This document shows, in pieces, positions 37,533 to 48,234 of a stretch of 64,000 nt of DNA. The position numbers and the translations under genes were made by a program. Positions within the stretch are counted from its first letter, which is position 1. Every line of letters begins with the position of its first letter. Source of the DNA: Isoetes taiwanensis (taxonomy: Eukaryota > Streptophyta > Lycopodiopsida > Isoetales > Isoetaceae); assembly GCA_021234155.1 (NCBI GenBank), contig JAJEKV010000080.1, positions 2,899,867-2,963,866 on the forward strand, in the 5' to 3' direction. The notes under the pieces are model-generated. The model worked only from the letters and a program-made list of their open reading frames with translations. It was not told the DNA's origin and did no database searches.

Positions 37533-37898
37533 GGTATAAATTTATACGAAATGGTTCTCGAGGCGGTATAAATTTATACCGTTCAAGAATTCCGATCGGT
37601 ATAAATTTATACCCGCCCGACAGAAATTCTGGAGCGGTATAAATTTATACCGCTTTCGAGCAGGCAAGGTATAAATTTATATAGTTTCTGTATTATAAAT
37701 TTATCCGTTCTTGCGAACACGATCGGTATAAATTTATACACATAAGTGTTACGGGCGGTATAAATTTATACCGCTTCGTCTTCGAACGGTATAAAATTAT
37801 ACCGCTCCAGAACCATTTCGGTATAAATTTATACCGACTGTGTTCTGCAACGGTATAAATTTATACCGCTCGTGCTCGAGCGGTATAAATTTATATCG
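37533..37898. repeat. Palindrome cluster 2, twelve copies
   Basis: Twelve copies of CGGTATAAATTTATACCG or variants are spaced about 30 bp apart on average. Eight have the intact 14-bp core. The intervening sequence is unique and GC-richer. The cluster lies either in intron 1 or in the promoter/5' leader, depending on which start codon is used. Confidence 0.9.
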
Positions 37899-38100
37899 TT
37901 CCAGAACCATTTCGGAATCTTGGTGTCTAGTGCTTAGAGAATGGTCCCGAACCTTAATATTTTAGTAATATTGTTGTGTTTTAAGCTTAAATGACACAAA
38001 TATAGTGTTAATTTAGTGTGGATTTTATGCCCTTTCAGCCTCTTTTTTTACGGTTTTTTTGTTTCAAAAAGTCGAAAAAGGTTCTGTTTCTTGTATAAAA

Positions 38101-41100
38101 ATGGTTTTTTTTTACGCTTTTTCCAGCCCTAAGATCAAGTTTGTACACAGAGGCCAATCATCAAAGGCTACACCACCAGAGCCACAGACTTATGAACTAA
38201 AGGAACAGATTTGGTACGTCCACAGGGGCGCAAGAGTGAGCAAACCCACTGAGGCGTACCTTTACTTGTGCCATCAATCAGGGAAGGGCAAGTACAAGTC
38301 TGATGATTATTACCCTGCTGGCGAAATTATAAGCCTTGTTACTACAGAGAACGATGATGAAATTTTGATGAAGTGCAATCATGACAAGGGGGAGGTCTAC
38401 TATGTTCTGAATAGTGGAATGCTTAGAATAAGCATGTGCAAGCCCAAAGACGTGTATGATTACATTGCGGACAATTACAAGAACGGCTTTGTAAGTTATT
38501 CTTAGTTGCTTTCCGTATAAATTTATACCGTCATTCTCTTAACTTAACCCTGCATTACAGGACATAGTAGAAATTTTGATGTCAATAGTGCTGTGTGAAG
38601 AAAAAGTGTTGGTCAAGGGTCTATGGTACCCCCGTACTATTGAAGAGGAAGATAAGGACGAGGAAGTAGTAGAAGAAGAGGAAGAGGAGGAACCAGTCGT
38701 CACAAAGGGAAAGGGTAGGAAGCATTCCATGGTAGTAGACACACAGCCTCCTACCAAGAAAAAGTCTAGAACCACAAAGTCCTTGACTATAGAGGAGTCA
38801 GCAGAAGCTCTTCAGAAGGCTCCTGGAGCAGATATCGTTGTGAAGCCCGCAGATAAGTCAAGTGCTATTCTTAAGCGGGTTAATGAAACCAAACTGCTCA
38901 AGCAGACCATTTCGTTGACACTAAGCACTATTAAGAGGCCACCAAAAAATGAAGATGGGGTCAGAGTGCTTCAGGTCCGAAAGTTGTACGCGGCACATGT
39001 GGCTATCCTTAAGCAAAGAATGAGAAGGAATCCTCATGCCCATGTGTCGCCACTAGTTGTGATGGTAGACAGAAGTATTATGTTCTTGGAGGCAGACATA
39101 GTTATAAAGCAAGAAAAGAACTTTCAAAAGAAGAAAGCCGTAATGAAGTCTGGAGGAGCGTGGAAGCACATATCTATGTGGGGGTGACAGACGAAGAGGC
39201 AAAAGTCATTGCCGTGAGTCACAATCTCGACAATGACTTCAGACTAAAGATGAGCCTAATAGACAAGATTCGCTTCATGCACCGAGAGTACGTGGATTTC
39301 AAACAAGTGCATGGAGACGACTTCAAAAAACAAAAGAACAAGCTTCAAGAGCTTCGAGAAGCCTGTGTGACAGAGTGCTGCCTCAGTTATGATTCGGATA
39401 AGAAACCCATTATGGCTGTCAAACAATACGATAACTACTTTCAGCTCGCTTTCAGAGATGGTCAAGTAAGTAAAAGCTTCAACTCAATCTTTTGTAGTAT
39501 GTTTAGCGTGGTTAGAAGTGTGTAATAGCCTGGTGACGGTATAAATTTATACCGCGACCGGGAATATAATACCGCGACCGGGCTCGGTATAAATTTATAC
39601 CGCGACCGGGAACGGTATAAATTTATACCGCGACCGGGCAAGGTATAAATTTATACCATGCTTAGTCGCCGTGCCCATCCTCTTACGCCATTCAACACTA
39701 AACTTCGTTTGACCATTTACAGGTGTGGGATCTTCAAGAGAGAATTTTTTGTATGTTCGAAGATGGTGAGCTTAAAGAACAAGCTAGCAACGCAGGAAAG
39801 AAACCAAAGAAAGGTGGTGAATCAAAACAAAAAAATATGAGCACTGTACCCTGGACGCAGTTACAGGGTCTCAAAAGCAAAAAAATATTTGTTCGCCTGT
39901 TGGAAAAAGTAGTTGCCAAAGAATTCACATTAGACGAGATGGCCAAGGAAGCTAAGACGTAAGCTTCACTTGCTATGCCATGTTTTTTTCTACATTTTTT
40001 GTCTTACAATATTTTTCCCTTTGCAGTCAGAAAGACATTGTCACTTGCCAGGCCGAGTTAATGAAGCAGCTAAACCTAGAGGACTGGGAAGAGTGCAAGC
40101 TTTTGTACCCAAGTTGCACCACAGATAGTATCATCAGAGAGCACGCTGTTAACTTCAGTGGCTGGGTAAGTTTTGCAAAAAATATGTTATGTGTTTGTGC
40201 CTTTGTCTCATATTATTCTTACAGAACAAGAAGAAGGGGCTACCAACTGGATTTTTAAACCTCGTTCGTAGGGCCAAGGAGGAGAGGCATAGGCTTAAGG
40301 CAATTGAACAGGGTAAAGAGGTCGCCACTTGCAGGTTTAACACTACTTATGAGAGATTTACTACATTTGGTCAGGATGTCCAGTACAGGGTTGTTCAGGG
40401 TGATTGTACAAGGCTGGGGACTCTTTTAGACAAGCAAAATTTTACATTATGCATTGCAGATATTCCTTATGGATTCAAAATAAAGGATAGCGCTTTTGAC
40501 GAGGAGGCTTTCACTCACGTGCAAGTCCGGTCTTTCTTGGATGGCCTAAAAGAAGTCACGACATCTGAAAACTGGAGGGTCATCATTTTTCATTCCGACC
40601 TGCAGACGATGTCGGTGCTTAAACCTATGGGAGCGGTCTGTAACGCCGGCTTCGAAAACTGCGTTTGGTAAGCTTTACATTTAACGCTATGTTTTTACGG
40701 TAACTTCACGGTACAAATTTATACCACATCTGTCTTAAGGTTTAAAGTTTAAAGGCTGGAACAACCGTGGTATAAATTTATACAGCAAGGCAATGTCTGT
40801 ATAAATTTATACGGCTTGCCGCCGTGGTATAAATTTATACAGCAAGGCAACCGTGGTATAAGTTTATACCGCCACACTACTGGGGTAACTTATTTTCCTT
40901 GTTTTCTTTCTACTAATTTTTAATTGCTGTATTGCTTGGCAGGCTTAAAACAAACGTCAAGGGTCATGGTGGTGGTCCGCGCTTAGTGAGTTGTTTCGAG
41001 AATTTTCATATAGGTTTTTACAGCGCGGACACCAAAAAAACCATGATTCATTTCAACACGCAGAATGAGAAGACTCCTCCCTGCAATGCATTTCAGTTTC

Positions 41101-41630
41101 CAGCTGTTCTGCAGAAATTAAGAGACCCACAGCGACAAGGCGCTGTGGTGTCCCATTATCAGAAGCCACAGCGGCTTATTAATAATTTGATACAGTGGTT
41201 TTCTCGCCCTGGAGACTGGATCTTAGATGCCTTCTCTGGATCAGGCACCACAGCAGTTTGCGCCCTTAAGCAGGGGTGCAATGTCGTCTCCATCGACATA
41301 GACCCAGATAAAGTAAGTTTCATCAGGACTAGGATAAGCTCTTGTGAATCCTTTCCTGATGAAAACGAGGAACTGGGAGCAAAGAATGGTGCCAGCGATG
41401 TTAAGGGCACTTACACAGAAATACAGCCTCCACTTACCGGAAGAAAAGATGAGGAGGTGGAGTTTGTCGACTTGGAGCCTGTGGTGCCCGAGCCCGAGAA
41501 ACCGCCTGTGCCGGTAGGTTTGGAATCAGAAGGAGGCGTCTCTGCTGTTGTAAGCTCGCAAGAGCCAGATCCTAAGGGGTACGAGAGTCCTGTGGACTGG
41601 GAAGAGCCACCTCCCCCACCTTTCGTATAA
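38101..41630 (+). CDS. ParB-like / DNA amino-methyltransferase fusion gene
   Basis: Exons: 38,101-38,490, 38,561-39,465, 39,723-39,958, 40,027-40,165, 40,225-40,667 and 40,943-41,630. All five introns are GT-AG and phase-consistent. The product is about 933 residues. Residues 1-170 are unassigned. An acidic stretch and basic PTKKKSR (possible nuclear signal) follow. Near residues 250-335 a ParB/Srx-like domain has YYVLGGRHSYKARKEL and YVGVTDEEA. A beta-class DNA methyltransferase follows, with motif IV DIPYG (about 636), motif I DAFSGSGTTAVCA (about 802) and an acidic IDID. DIPYG replaces the usual DPPY/SPPY, so base specificity (N6-A or N4-C) cannot be called. Exon 3 is 905 bases and reads in two frames meeting near 39,070, so one base seems missing. 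The alternative start is ATGGCCCGC at 37,453 spliced to 38,134. The N-terminus is the least certain part. Confidence 0.8.
38513..38530. repeat. Palindrome copy in intron after exon 1
   Basis: A single copy, CCGTATAAATTTATACCG, lies in the 70-bp intron 38,491-38,560. Confidence 0.9.
39537..39658. repeat. Palindrome cluster 3, five copies in an intron
   Basis: Four intact copies and one damaged copy are separated by the spacer CGCGACCGGG, giving a short tandem array of about 27-30 bp period in intron 39,466-39,722. Here the palindrome has been amplified together with a spacer. Confidence 0.9.
40709..40871. repeat. Palindrome cluster 4, five copies in an intron
   Basis: Three intact and two one-off copies (GTACAAATTTATAC, GTATAAGTTTATAC) with the repeated spacer AGCAAGGCAA lie in intron 40,668-40,942. 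The two other introns (39,959-40,026 and 40,166-40,224) are short and have none. Confidence 0.9.
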
Positions 41631-41638
41631 ATTTATAC
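41625..41638. repeat. Palindrome copy overlapping the stop codon
   Basis: The last copy, GTATAAATTTATAC, contains the gene's TAA stop (41,628-41,630). The array therefore ends exactly at the 3' end of the coding sequence. Confidence 0.9.
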
Positions 41639-41640
41639 AG

Positions 41641-43300
41641 ACAGAGTTCTTAACTACTTCCATTGTAAACTATGTGCTAAGTATTATTATAATTTATTTT
41701 GATGAAGATTTTTAAACTGAAAGCTTTGTCTCTTTAACAATGCTTAATTGAAAGAACTCTTTCTTGCTCCATGATTTCACACTCTTTGTCTTTCCAATGT
41801 TTGACTTTTTTAGTACTTCTATTAAGCTTGCAAAAAGACAATCTATATTTCCTTCTGTTTTTAACAATAAATACTTACTGAGTTATCAAAATTAATGTCT
41901 CCCTCCTCAAAACAAGCATTTTTTTTCCCTCTTTTAAAAATGAAAAGGCTTCAAAAATGTTGCTTTTTTTGGGGTATCCCGAATGCTAATTGCTCAACAA
42001 TCTATTTTGCTCCCTATTTTGTGTGTTTTTTTTAAGTTTTCAATTTTTATAAAGGAATCTTTCAAACGCACTTCTTAAATAAGTGCGTTTCATTTTAAAC
42101 CTTGTTAGACCAATTTTGTAATTGGCATGCATATTTGTTCTTGGCATAATATACTATTTCAATGGTATGCTTGGTTTGGAATATTGGTTGCATGTTCTCT
42201 AATGTATATTATTGTGGTGCGGCAACATCGTTAGACTAGGTATTGCCTTGGCTTTACTGCCTTTGAATTTCCTTATGGGTAGTGGGACATCAAGTTAATT
42301 TGTAAGGCAATATAATTGCCTTAGTTTTGCCATGCCAATATATTAATGGTTTAACTCCATTCAAAATAAAAGACGAGCACCTTGAATATCGTGGGATTCC
42401 ATTATCGATTATAAGCTGCAGATGTGTTGCGCATCTAGAGGCCTTAGAGCAAATCTTGAACTCCCTGATCTGCTTCAGGCAGATCCATCTAACCACCAAG
42501 ATAGTGCGACGTGGCTTTGGCATGGGAACAAGAGGTCATGTTTTGTTAAAGACAGAAGGCCAAAAGGCTGAACATGGATGCCTCTCCATAATGGACGGTG
42601 AGCCCTCACCCTGATGCTGCCTCGAACGATACTCGAACCCTCCCTCTCTCTTCTTCATTCCCAGCTTACTTTCTTCTTTTGCATTAAATCCCTTAACTAT
42701 TAAGACAAGGACCTTTAATAAAAAGAAATGATATAGGGGGCTTTCTTAAGTACATGCTAGGAGGGCTCATACCACCACCTTGACATTTAATAACAAACAA
42801 TATAACCTCCAGGATCGAAACCAATAATACAAGAAGTTTATCTTGGCAGCCAAGGTCGTTGCGAACATTCATTTGGTTCTAGACCTATGAGGTTAGACCC
42901 CCCCAGTAACATCTAACATTTGATACTGCGATTCAACACAAATAAAACTCATAGCTTGATGTTAAATTTTCATTACCGGTAACTTAGTCAATCTGTGGAA
43001 TATAATTTATTGTAGAAGAACTACTTGTTGTAGCATATATGCAAAATGTGTACAAGGAAACCTCTAAAAGTTGTCATGAGCAAAGCAAGGAGCATCCTTA
43101 CATGTTTTCATAGCAGGCTGCAGATTTAGGGCACCAACAGGTCGGTTAACGGATTTCATAGCAGACTCTCCCCATTGGGGGGAGAAGGAAAACTTTTGGA
43201 ACATCAAGCAAAGGAGAAACCCAGGATGATTTCGATTTGCTTCATAATCAGATGAAGAAGCTGATGCAGGAAATAACTGAGACAAAAAGCCTGGTGCTGG
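41641..43300. other. AT-rich intergenic, no gene supported
   Basis: Short frames only. Overlapping frames at 42,290-42,614 on both strands show no family motif. No palindrome of the upstream type was seen here. Confidence 0.45.
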
Positions 43301-43319
43301 ATCTGGTGGAACAAAAGAA

Positions 43320-43912
43320 AACTCCAGGAGGCAAATCGTCAGTTGCAAGCACAAAACCAAACCCTAGAAATAGCAAGAGCATATGATGCCACAAAAATGA
43401 TTCGTCTCAAAGCTAAATTGGATCAGAATTCTAATGCTAAGCAACCCCAGGATTTTATTACTCAGATTGAATCTAAGGTTTCTGATCTTCTCCGACAAGA
43501 GTAGGACAGAGTTTTAAAGCTGGAAGATAGACAACAGAGAGCAGCTAATATCAAAATATCGGGCATTGAAGAAGTAGCAGGAGAAATTTTATCTGATACT
43601 GTCAATGATATTTTCAAGAATAAGATCTTTCTTCATGAACCTGGGATCCAATCCTGCTCCAGGGTTGGCAGGAAAATCGAGGGAAGACAGAGACTTGTTA
43701 TTGTTAAATTCCATAGTCTGGAATTGTGCAACCGTGCAATGCAACACAAAGGGAACCTCAAGGGACACAACATCTGGCTAAATGAGGATCTAACTCTCCA
43801 ACAGCAAAAAGATAGAAAAATGTTACTAAATGAAGTCAAGAAGCATAAGGCTGATGGAAAAAATGCATATATTCTTGGAAACAAAGTTATTATCAAAGAA
43901 AGCAGAGCATAG
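43320..43912 (+). pseudogene. LINE ORF1 relic (coiled coil plus RNA-binding domain)
   Basis: A near-complete ORF1 of a non-LTR retrotransposon, interrupted by one TAG at about 43,502. The first part is a coiled coil (RQLQAQNQTLEIARAYD, then DFITQIESKVSDLLRQ). After the stop it continues in the same frame with RQQRAANIKISGIEE, SRVGRKIEGRQRLVIVKF, NLKGHNIWLNEDLT and LNEVKKHKADGKNAYILG. This is the order seen in L1-type ORF1 proteins (RRM-like Transposase_22 domain plus C-terminal domain). It ends at TAG 43,910-43,912, just before the endonuclease of ORF2. Confidence 0.75.
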
Positions 43913-46900
43913 AAAGCCTGGACCCTCAGACTCTTGGTGTGGAACATCCATGGTGCAAGCGAATTCAAATTCTTGTCCAGTATGGATCTATTCAAGCAAC
44001 ACGATGTCTTGATCTTTCTTGAAACATGGGAATATGACATGAAACCACTAGTTGAGATCCGAGACTTCACAAAAATTGCTGCCCTGCACAATAAGAAAGG
44101 AGCATGTCATAGAGGTTGGGGAGGTTTGGCCTGCTATGTTCGCTCCTCCTACACATATGCAATGAAAATTGAACACACCTGCCCCTATAAACAATACTTG
44201 TGGCTGCGCATTAGCAGACAAAAGCCTCTTTATATTGCTTGCGTTTATTTTGCCCCATTAGATCTTGAACCTGCAAAAATGTATGATCAGCCAGATTTGG
44301 ACTCTCATGTCCCTTTCTTGCATCTTACCAGAGACATTCTTAACTACCAATCTAAGGGATCATTTTACGTGGCAGGAGATTTCAATGCAAGATTAGGAAC
44401 GAGGCATGCTCCTTTATTTCCTGATGATAGCAATGAAATCTGGTTGAAATTCAGAGCAACCTTGGAAGTGGACATCCAATGATCACATTAGCAATGCTAT
44501 GGGAAATCATGTATTGCAGCTATGTGGGGCATTAAAGTGGATTGTTTTCAATGGCATACAGACTTTTCCAGATTCACATAATTACATATGTTTTCAGCCA
44601 AATGGCAGCTCTGTTGTCGATCTCCTGTTAGGTAATCCCAATTGTACAATGCCCCGTGACTTTCATATACTTGAAAAGCAGCTAGTTTCGGACCATGAAC
44701 CTCTCAGTCTGGCTTTTAAAGCAGATAAGTCTCAAACTCCAAAACAGATTTTGAAGCCTCAATGCATCAAACTCAATTACAAAATTGCAGGCAAATATGC
44801 GGATACTTTAACCAGCAGGCTAGAGCAGATAAAGTGGCCAGCTGATGCATTTGATTATAACCAGGTTTTGGTTGGAAGCATATTGGCAGTAGCAATTGAA
44901 GTCTTTGGGAATACTAAGCATAGAGTAAACCGGCAGAACCAAAAATGGTTTGACAAGGAATGCATGCTTGCTAAGCAAGCATTAAGTATGGCTATTGACA
45001 ATAAGAAAGCCAGCAAAACTTATAAGGCGCTTTTGAGACACAAGAGAATAGAATGCGAGCGCATACATGAAGCAAAATTAACTAGCAGGATACTTGACGA
45101 ACCAAAGGCCTTTTGGAACATAACTAAAAGCCCTCTTCCATGTTTTGATTTTACAGCAGAAGAGATGATTTCCTGGCTCAAAGAGCTCTACATGATTCCT
45201 GCTCAGAAAACAATGTTCCAAAAGCTCCCCATAACTGAATCTATTTTTCTCCCTTGGATGTACAGGAAACACTGGCCCGCATGAAAAATGGCAAGTCTAT
45301 GATAATCTAGGTAAGGTGGCAAAATTATGTAAATGGGGAGGTGACTCACTCATATTTTCAACCTAGTGCTCATACATGGCAGCCTTCCTGATGCATGGTA
45401 TGTTAGCAGAGCTGTCCCAGTATATAAATGTAGCGACATACATGACTTACGCAATTACAGAACAATTCTAGTTGGAAATGTTATGGCTACAACTTTTGCT
45501 TCCTTGATTGAGCGAAAATTAGTGGATTGGGCTACAAATGCGGATGCTATAGCAGCATGCCAAGCTGGTTTCAGGGCTAGTTACTCAACTCTAGTCATTT
45601 AGTGACACTCAGAGTCTCATAGAAAATGCTAAGGGCCGAGGGAACCAATTATATCTTGCATTCATAGATCTTACGAAGGCATTGAGGCAAACTTCATGAC
45701 AGATTGGAGGCAATTGGGATCCCTCAAGCTCTCCAAGAGGCAGTTGCTTGCTTGTACCAAAAGGTATTGGTGGAATTCTCATTTCCCCTATGCTCTGATA
45801 CACAGATCCACAGTACTGTCGGGGTCAAATAGGGCTGCCCCTACTCGCCTGCTCTCTTTGGGTTGTTTATCGATGAAGTCGAAGCTTGGCTTAATGACAT
45901 AAGTGGAGTTGGTGCTGATTTATGTGACCATGTCATAAAGTTGCTACTCTCTGCAGACGATATCGTACTCATCTTCAAAACTCAATTAGGATTGCAATCA
46001 CACCTCCTCGATGATTTTTGCAAGCATAAAGGTATGTCTGTTAACCATTCCAAATCGAAAATCATGGTGATTGGTTCGCGCTCTCATGCTGATTTTTCAA
46101 TTGGAGGGGTTACTCTAGACGCGGTCAATCAGTATAAATACTTAGGGATTGAAATTTTCTCTAACTATAAATAGTCAGCTGCAGCATCAAAGAGAGCATT
46201 AGGAGGGCTAAGAGCTTTGTTTGGCATGCTCCAGGTATGTGAAAAAAATAACCTAGAAAGCTGGCACTTACATAAGTTGCTTTTTGGTGTTCTAGTTAAA
46301 CCTATCATGCTTTATGGATGCCCATCTTGGGCTTCTGGGCTGGCTGGATGGGTCAAGCTAGAGAAAATACAGAAGAGATTCCTCCTTGAAGAATTGGGAG
46401 CAAAAGCCCAAACACCGTACATTATGCTTTTAGCTGAAGCGGGACTAGTCCCTATTGAAATTGATGCTCTATGTCAGACACTGCATTACTTAGATAGAAC
46501 CTTGCATCTTGATTCTAAACGCCTTCCTGCCCAGGCGCTTAGGCACTCCCAATGAAAAATGAATGGATGGTATTCTGCAGTGATCAAATGGGCAAATACC
46601 TGGGATATACTGCGTCATAGTTGGCCTCATAAATGGGATGAGCTGCAAGCATTTGTATCAGCAAAAGCAGTTGCTAAGCTTTAGGGGGGACTGCGAGAAT
46701 AGTGTGAAGGCGACTTTCTAGAAGAGCGAAATTAATAGCCTTGATAACTGCTGTGAGCAGTCATATCTAGGAGCAGATCTAAGCTTGAATTTAAGAAAAA
46801 CCATCTCCAGAACACGACCCTCTTCCCATTACCTTGCTATAGAAAGTGGCAGATGGCAAGGATTAGCGCGAAATGATCGACTATGTCCTTGCTGCTTGGC

Positions 46901-47095
46901 AGAATCGCAAATTGAGGATGAGGCCCATGCTCTGCTTTTTTTTCCGTCATATGAGCATATTCGTGAAGCTTTCGATATTAGCGCTGATAATCTTCGAGAC
47001 TTGTTCGGCATGCATCCGACCAAGTTGGGACCTGAGGGTCCCCAAAAAATGGCATGATTAATTGATTGATTGGCTGACTGATTGATTGATTGTGC
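43913..47095 (+). mobile_element. LINE ORF2 relic (second LINE family)
   Basis: An APE-type endonuclease comes first (43,920-44,740): LLVWNIHGASEFK, LIFLETWEYD, FYVAGDFNARLG and, after a frame change, SVVDLLLGNP with SDHEPLSL. The reverse transcriptase follows in several frames: DLRNYRTILVGNVM, ACQAGFRASYSTL, LAFIDLTKA and LLSADDIVLI (active-site box SADD rather than FADD), then VNHSKSKIMVIG and YKYLGIEIF. The C-terminal part has IMLYGCPSWASG and a Cys/His segment (CPCCLAESQIEDEAHALLF, 46,785-47,057). The 3' end carries a degenerate (ATTG)n tail at 47,058-47,092, typical of some LINE families. At least six frameshifts make it inactive. It is clearly unlike the L1-type LINE at 27-29 kb. Confidence 0.8.
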
Positions 47096-48229
47096 TTAAA
47101 GTCAACGATGGGAACTAAAATTTGTTTTCTTAATGCTCTCAATTTCAAACTTTGTAATTGACCAATTGCCAGAATGATATGTTATGTCCTTTATAATGTC
47201 AAAGCAACAAAGAAAGTTTGTTTCTGAGCTCTTGTTCATAATATATTGACTGTTTGGAGTCATATACACCTTCAACATTCAATTTTGTGTGGCTCGTATA
47301 CCAAAAGGAAAAAAGTGGGATTTATACCTCCACCTTCAAAAAATGATAATAAAATTGGGTCCCTAATAATTAAAAAAAAAAAAGAAAGAAAGAAAAAATC
47401 ATTGTGGAAACCTAACCCCAGAATGTGGCGAAACGGCTCTTGAATCCAATTGTGTGTAACAGCAGATTAATCGTGTGGACAAATTTTCTCAAATTTTATT
47501 TGTAAGTCGTATTTAATTAAAGTGGGACTCATTCCATTCCCACTTTTTTTTTTCTGACTCAAGTATTTTACACAAAAGGAGCACCTCGACCAAAAACCGC
47601 CCTTAATTCAATTTTTCTTTCTTCGTGCATCCAAGCTTTCTCCCAGTTTTCTTGGATAGCGAGTCGAGTCCCTGTTTTGGGGCTTATTTGTCATTCAAAA
47701 TAAGAGTTTTTCGCGTGAGGGTGAATTCCTTTACCAAGACATTTTGGCTCTATTTTCTGAGGTGGGTAGACAAGAGATCACAAATTCCAACAAAAAATAA
47801 GCAAATTGTTTACTTAATCACCAAAAATTACTAGTTTTGAGATACTTTATATTTATAAATGGGCTCATTACAATATATATTACAGTGGGTGAAGCGACCA
47901 TAGTGGTCGTATTATCACAATGATTACACCCTCTTCACACATGAACCACCTAGTGCAAACGACGCGTGGAGCCCCCAGCCCAAGTCACGGAGCAACTTAC
48001 GTATTTATAGAAATTTGTATGAGGAGTTCCTTCATAGACCACGTGCTTGTATGTCCAATTGACGTCACCACCCTCTTCTCGGCATCTTTCTTCAATAAAC
48101 TGGTCTTTTCATTGCTCCCAAGCATGTACTATCCGTCAAGATAAGGACCGCAAAAAGACAAAATCAAGTTAGTCAAGTGATGCTACAGAAAAAAAAATTA
48201 AAATAATACACGCCTTAGGGCCATTTTTG
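47096..48229. other. Intergenic, no gene seen
   Basis: AT-rich sequence with an (A/AAG)n run near 47,372-47,400. One arm of a 23-bp inverted repeat lies at 47,506-47,528. No coding frame is supported. Confidence 0.45.
47506..47528. repeat. 23-bp inverted repeat, left arm
   Basis: GTCGTATTTAATTAAAGTGG plus GAC is the exact reverse complement of 51,643-51,665, 4.1 kb away. The pair could be the terminal repeat of a non-autonomous element, but I see no clear target duplication. Confidence 0.7.
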
Positions 48230-48234
48230 AAAAT

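Noticed and set aside
37533-37898. CRISPR-like look of the palindrome array
   Set aside because: Spacing is irregular, the locus has introns and is eukaryotic, copies are perfect palindromes scattered over 4.5 kb, and there are no cas genes.
42290-42614. Overlapping frames on both strands (77 and 95 codons)
   Set aside because: No conserved motif and no intron or promoter context.
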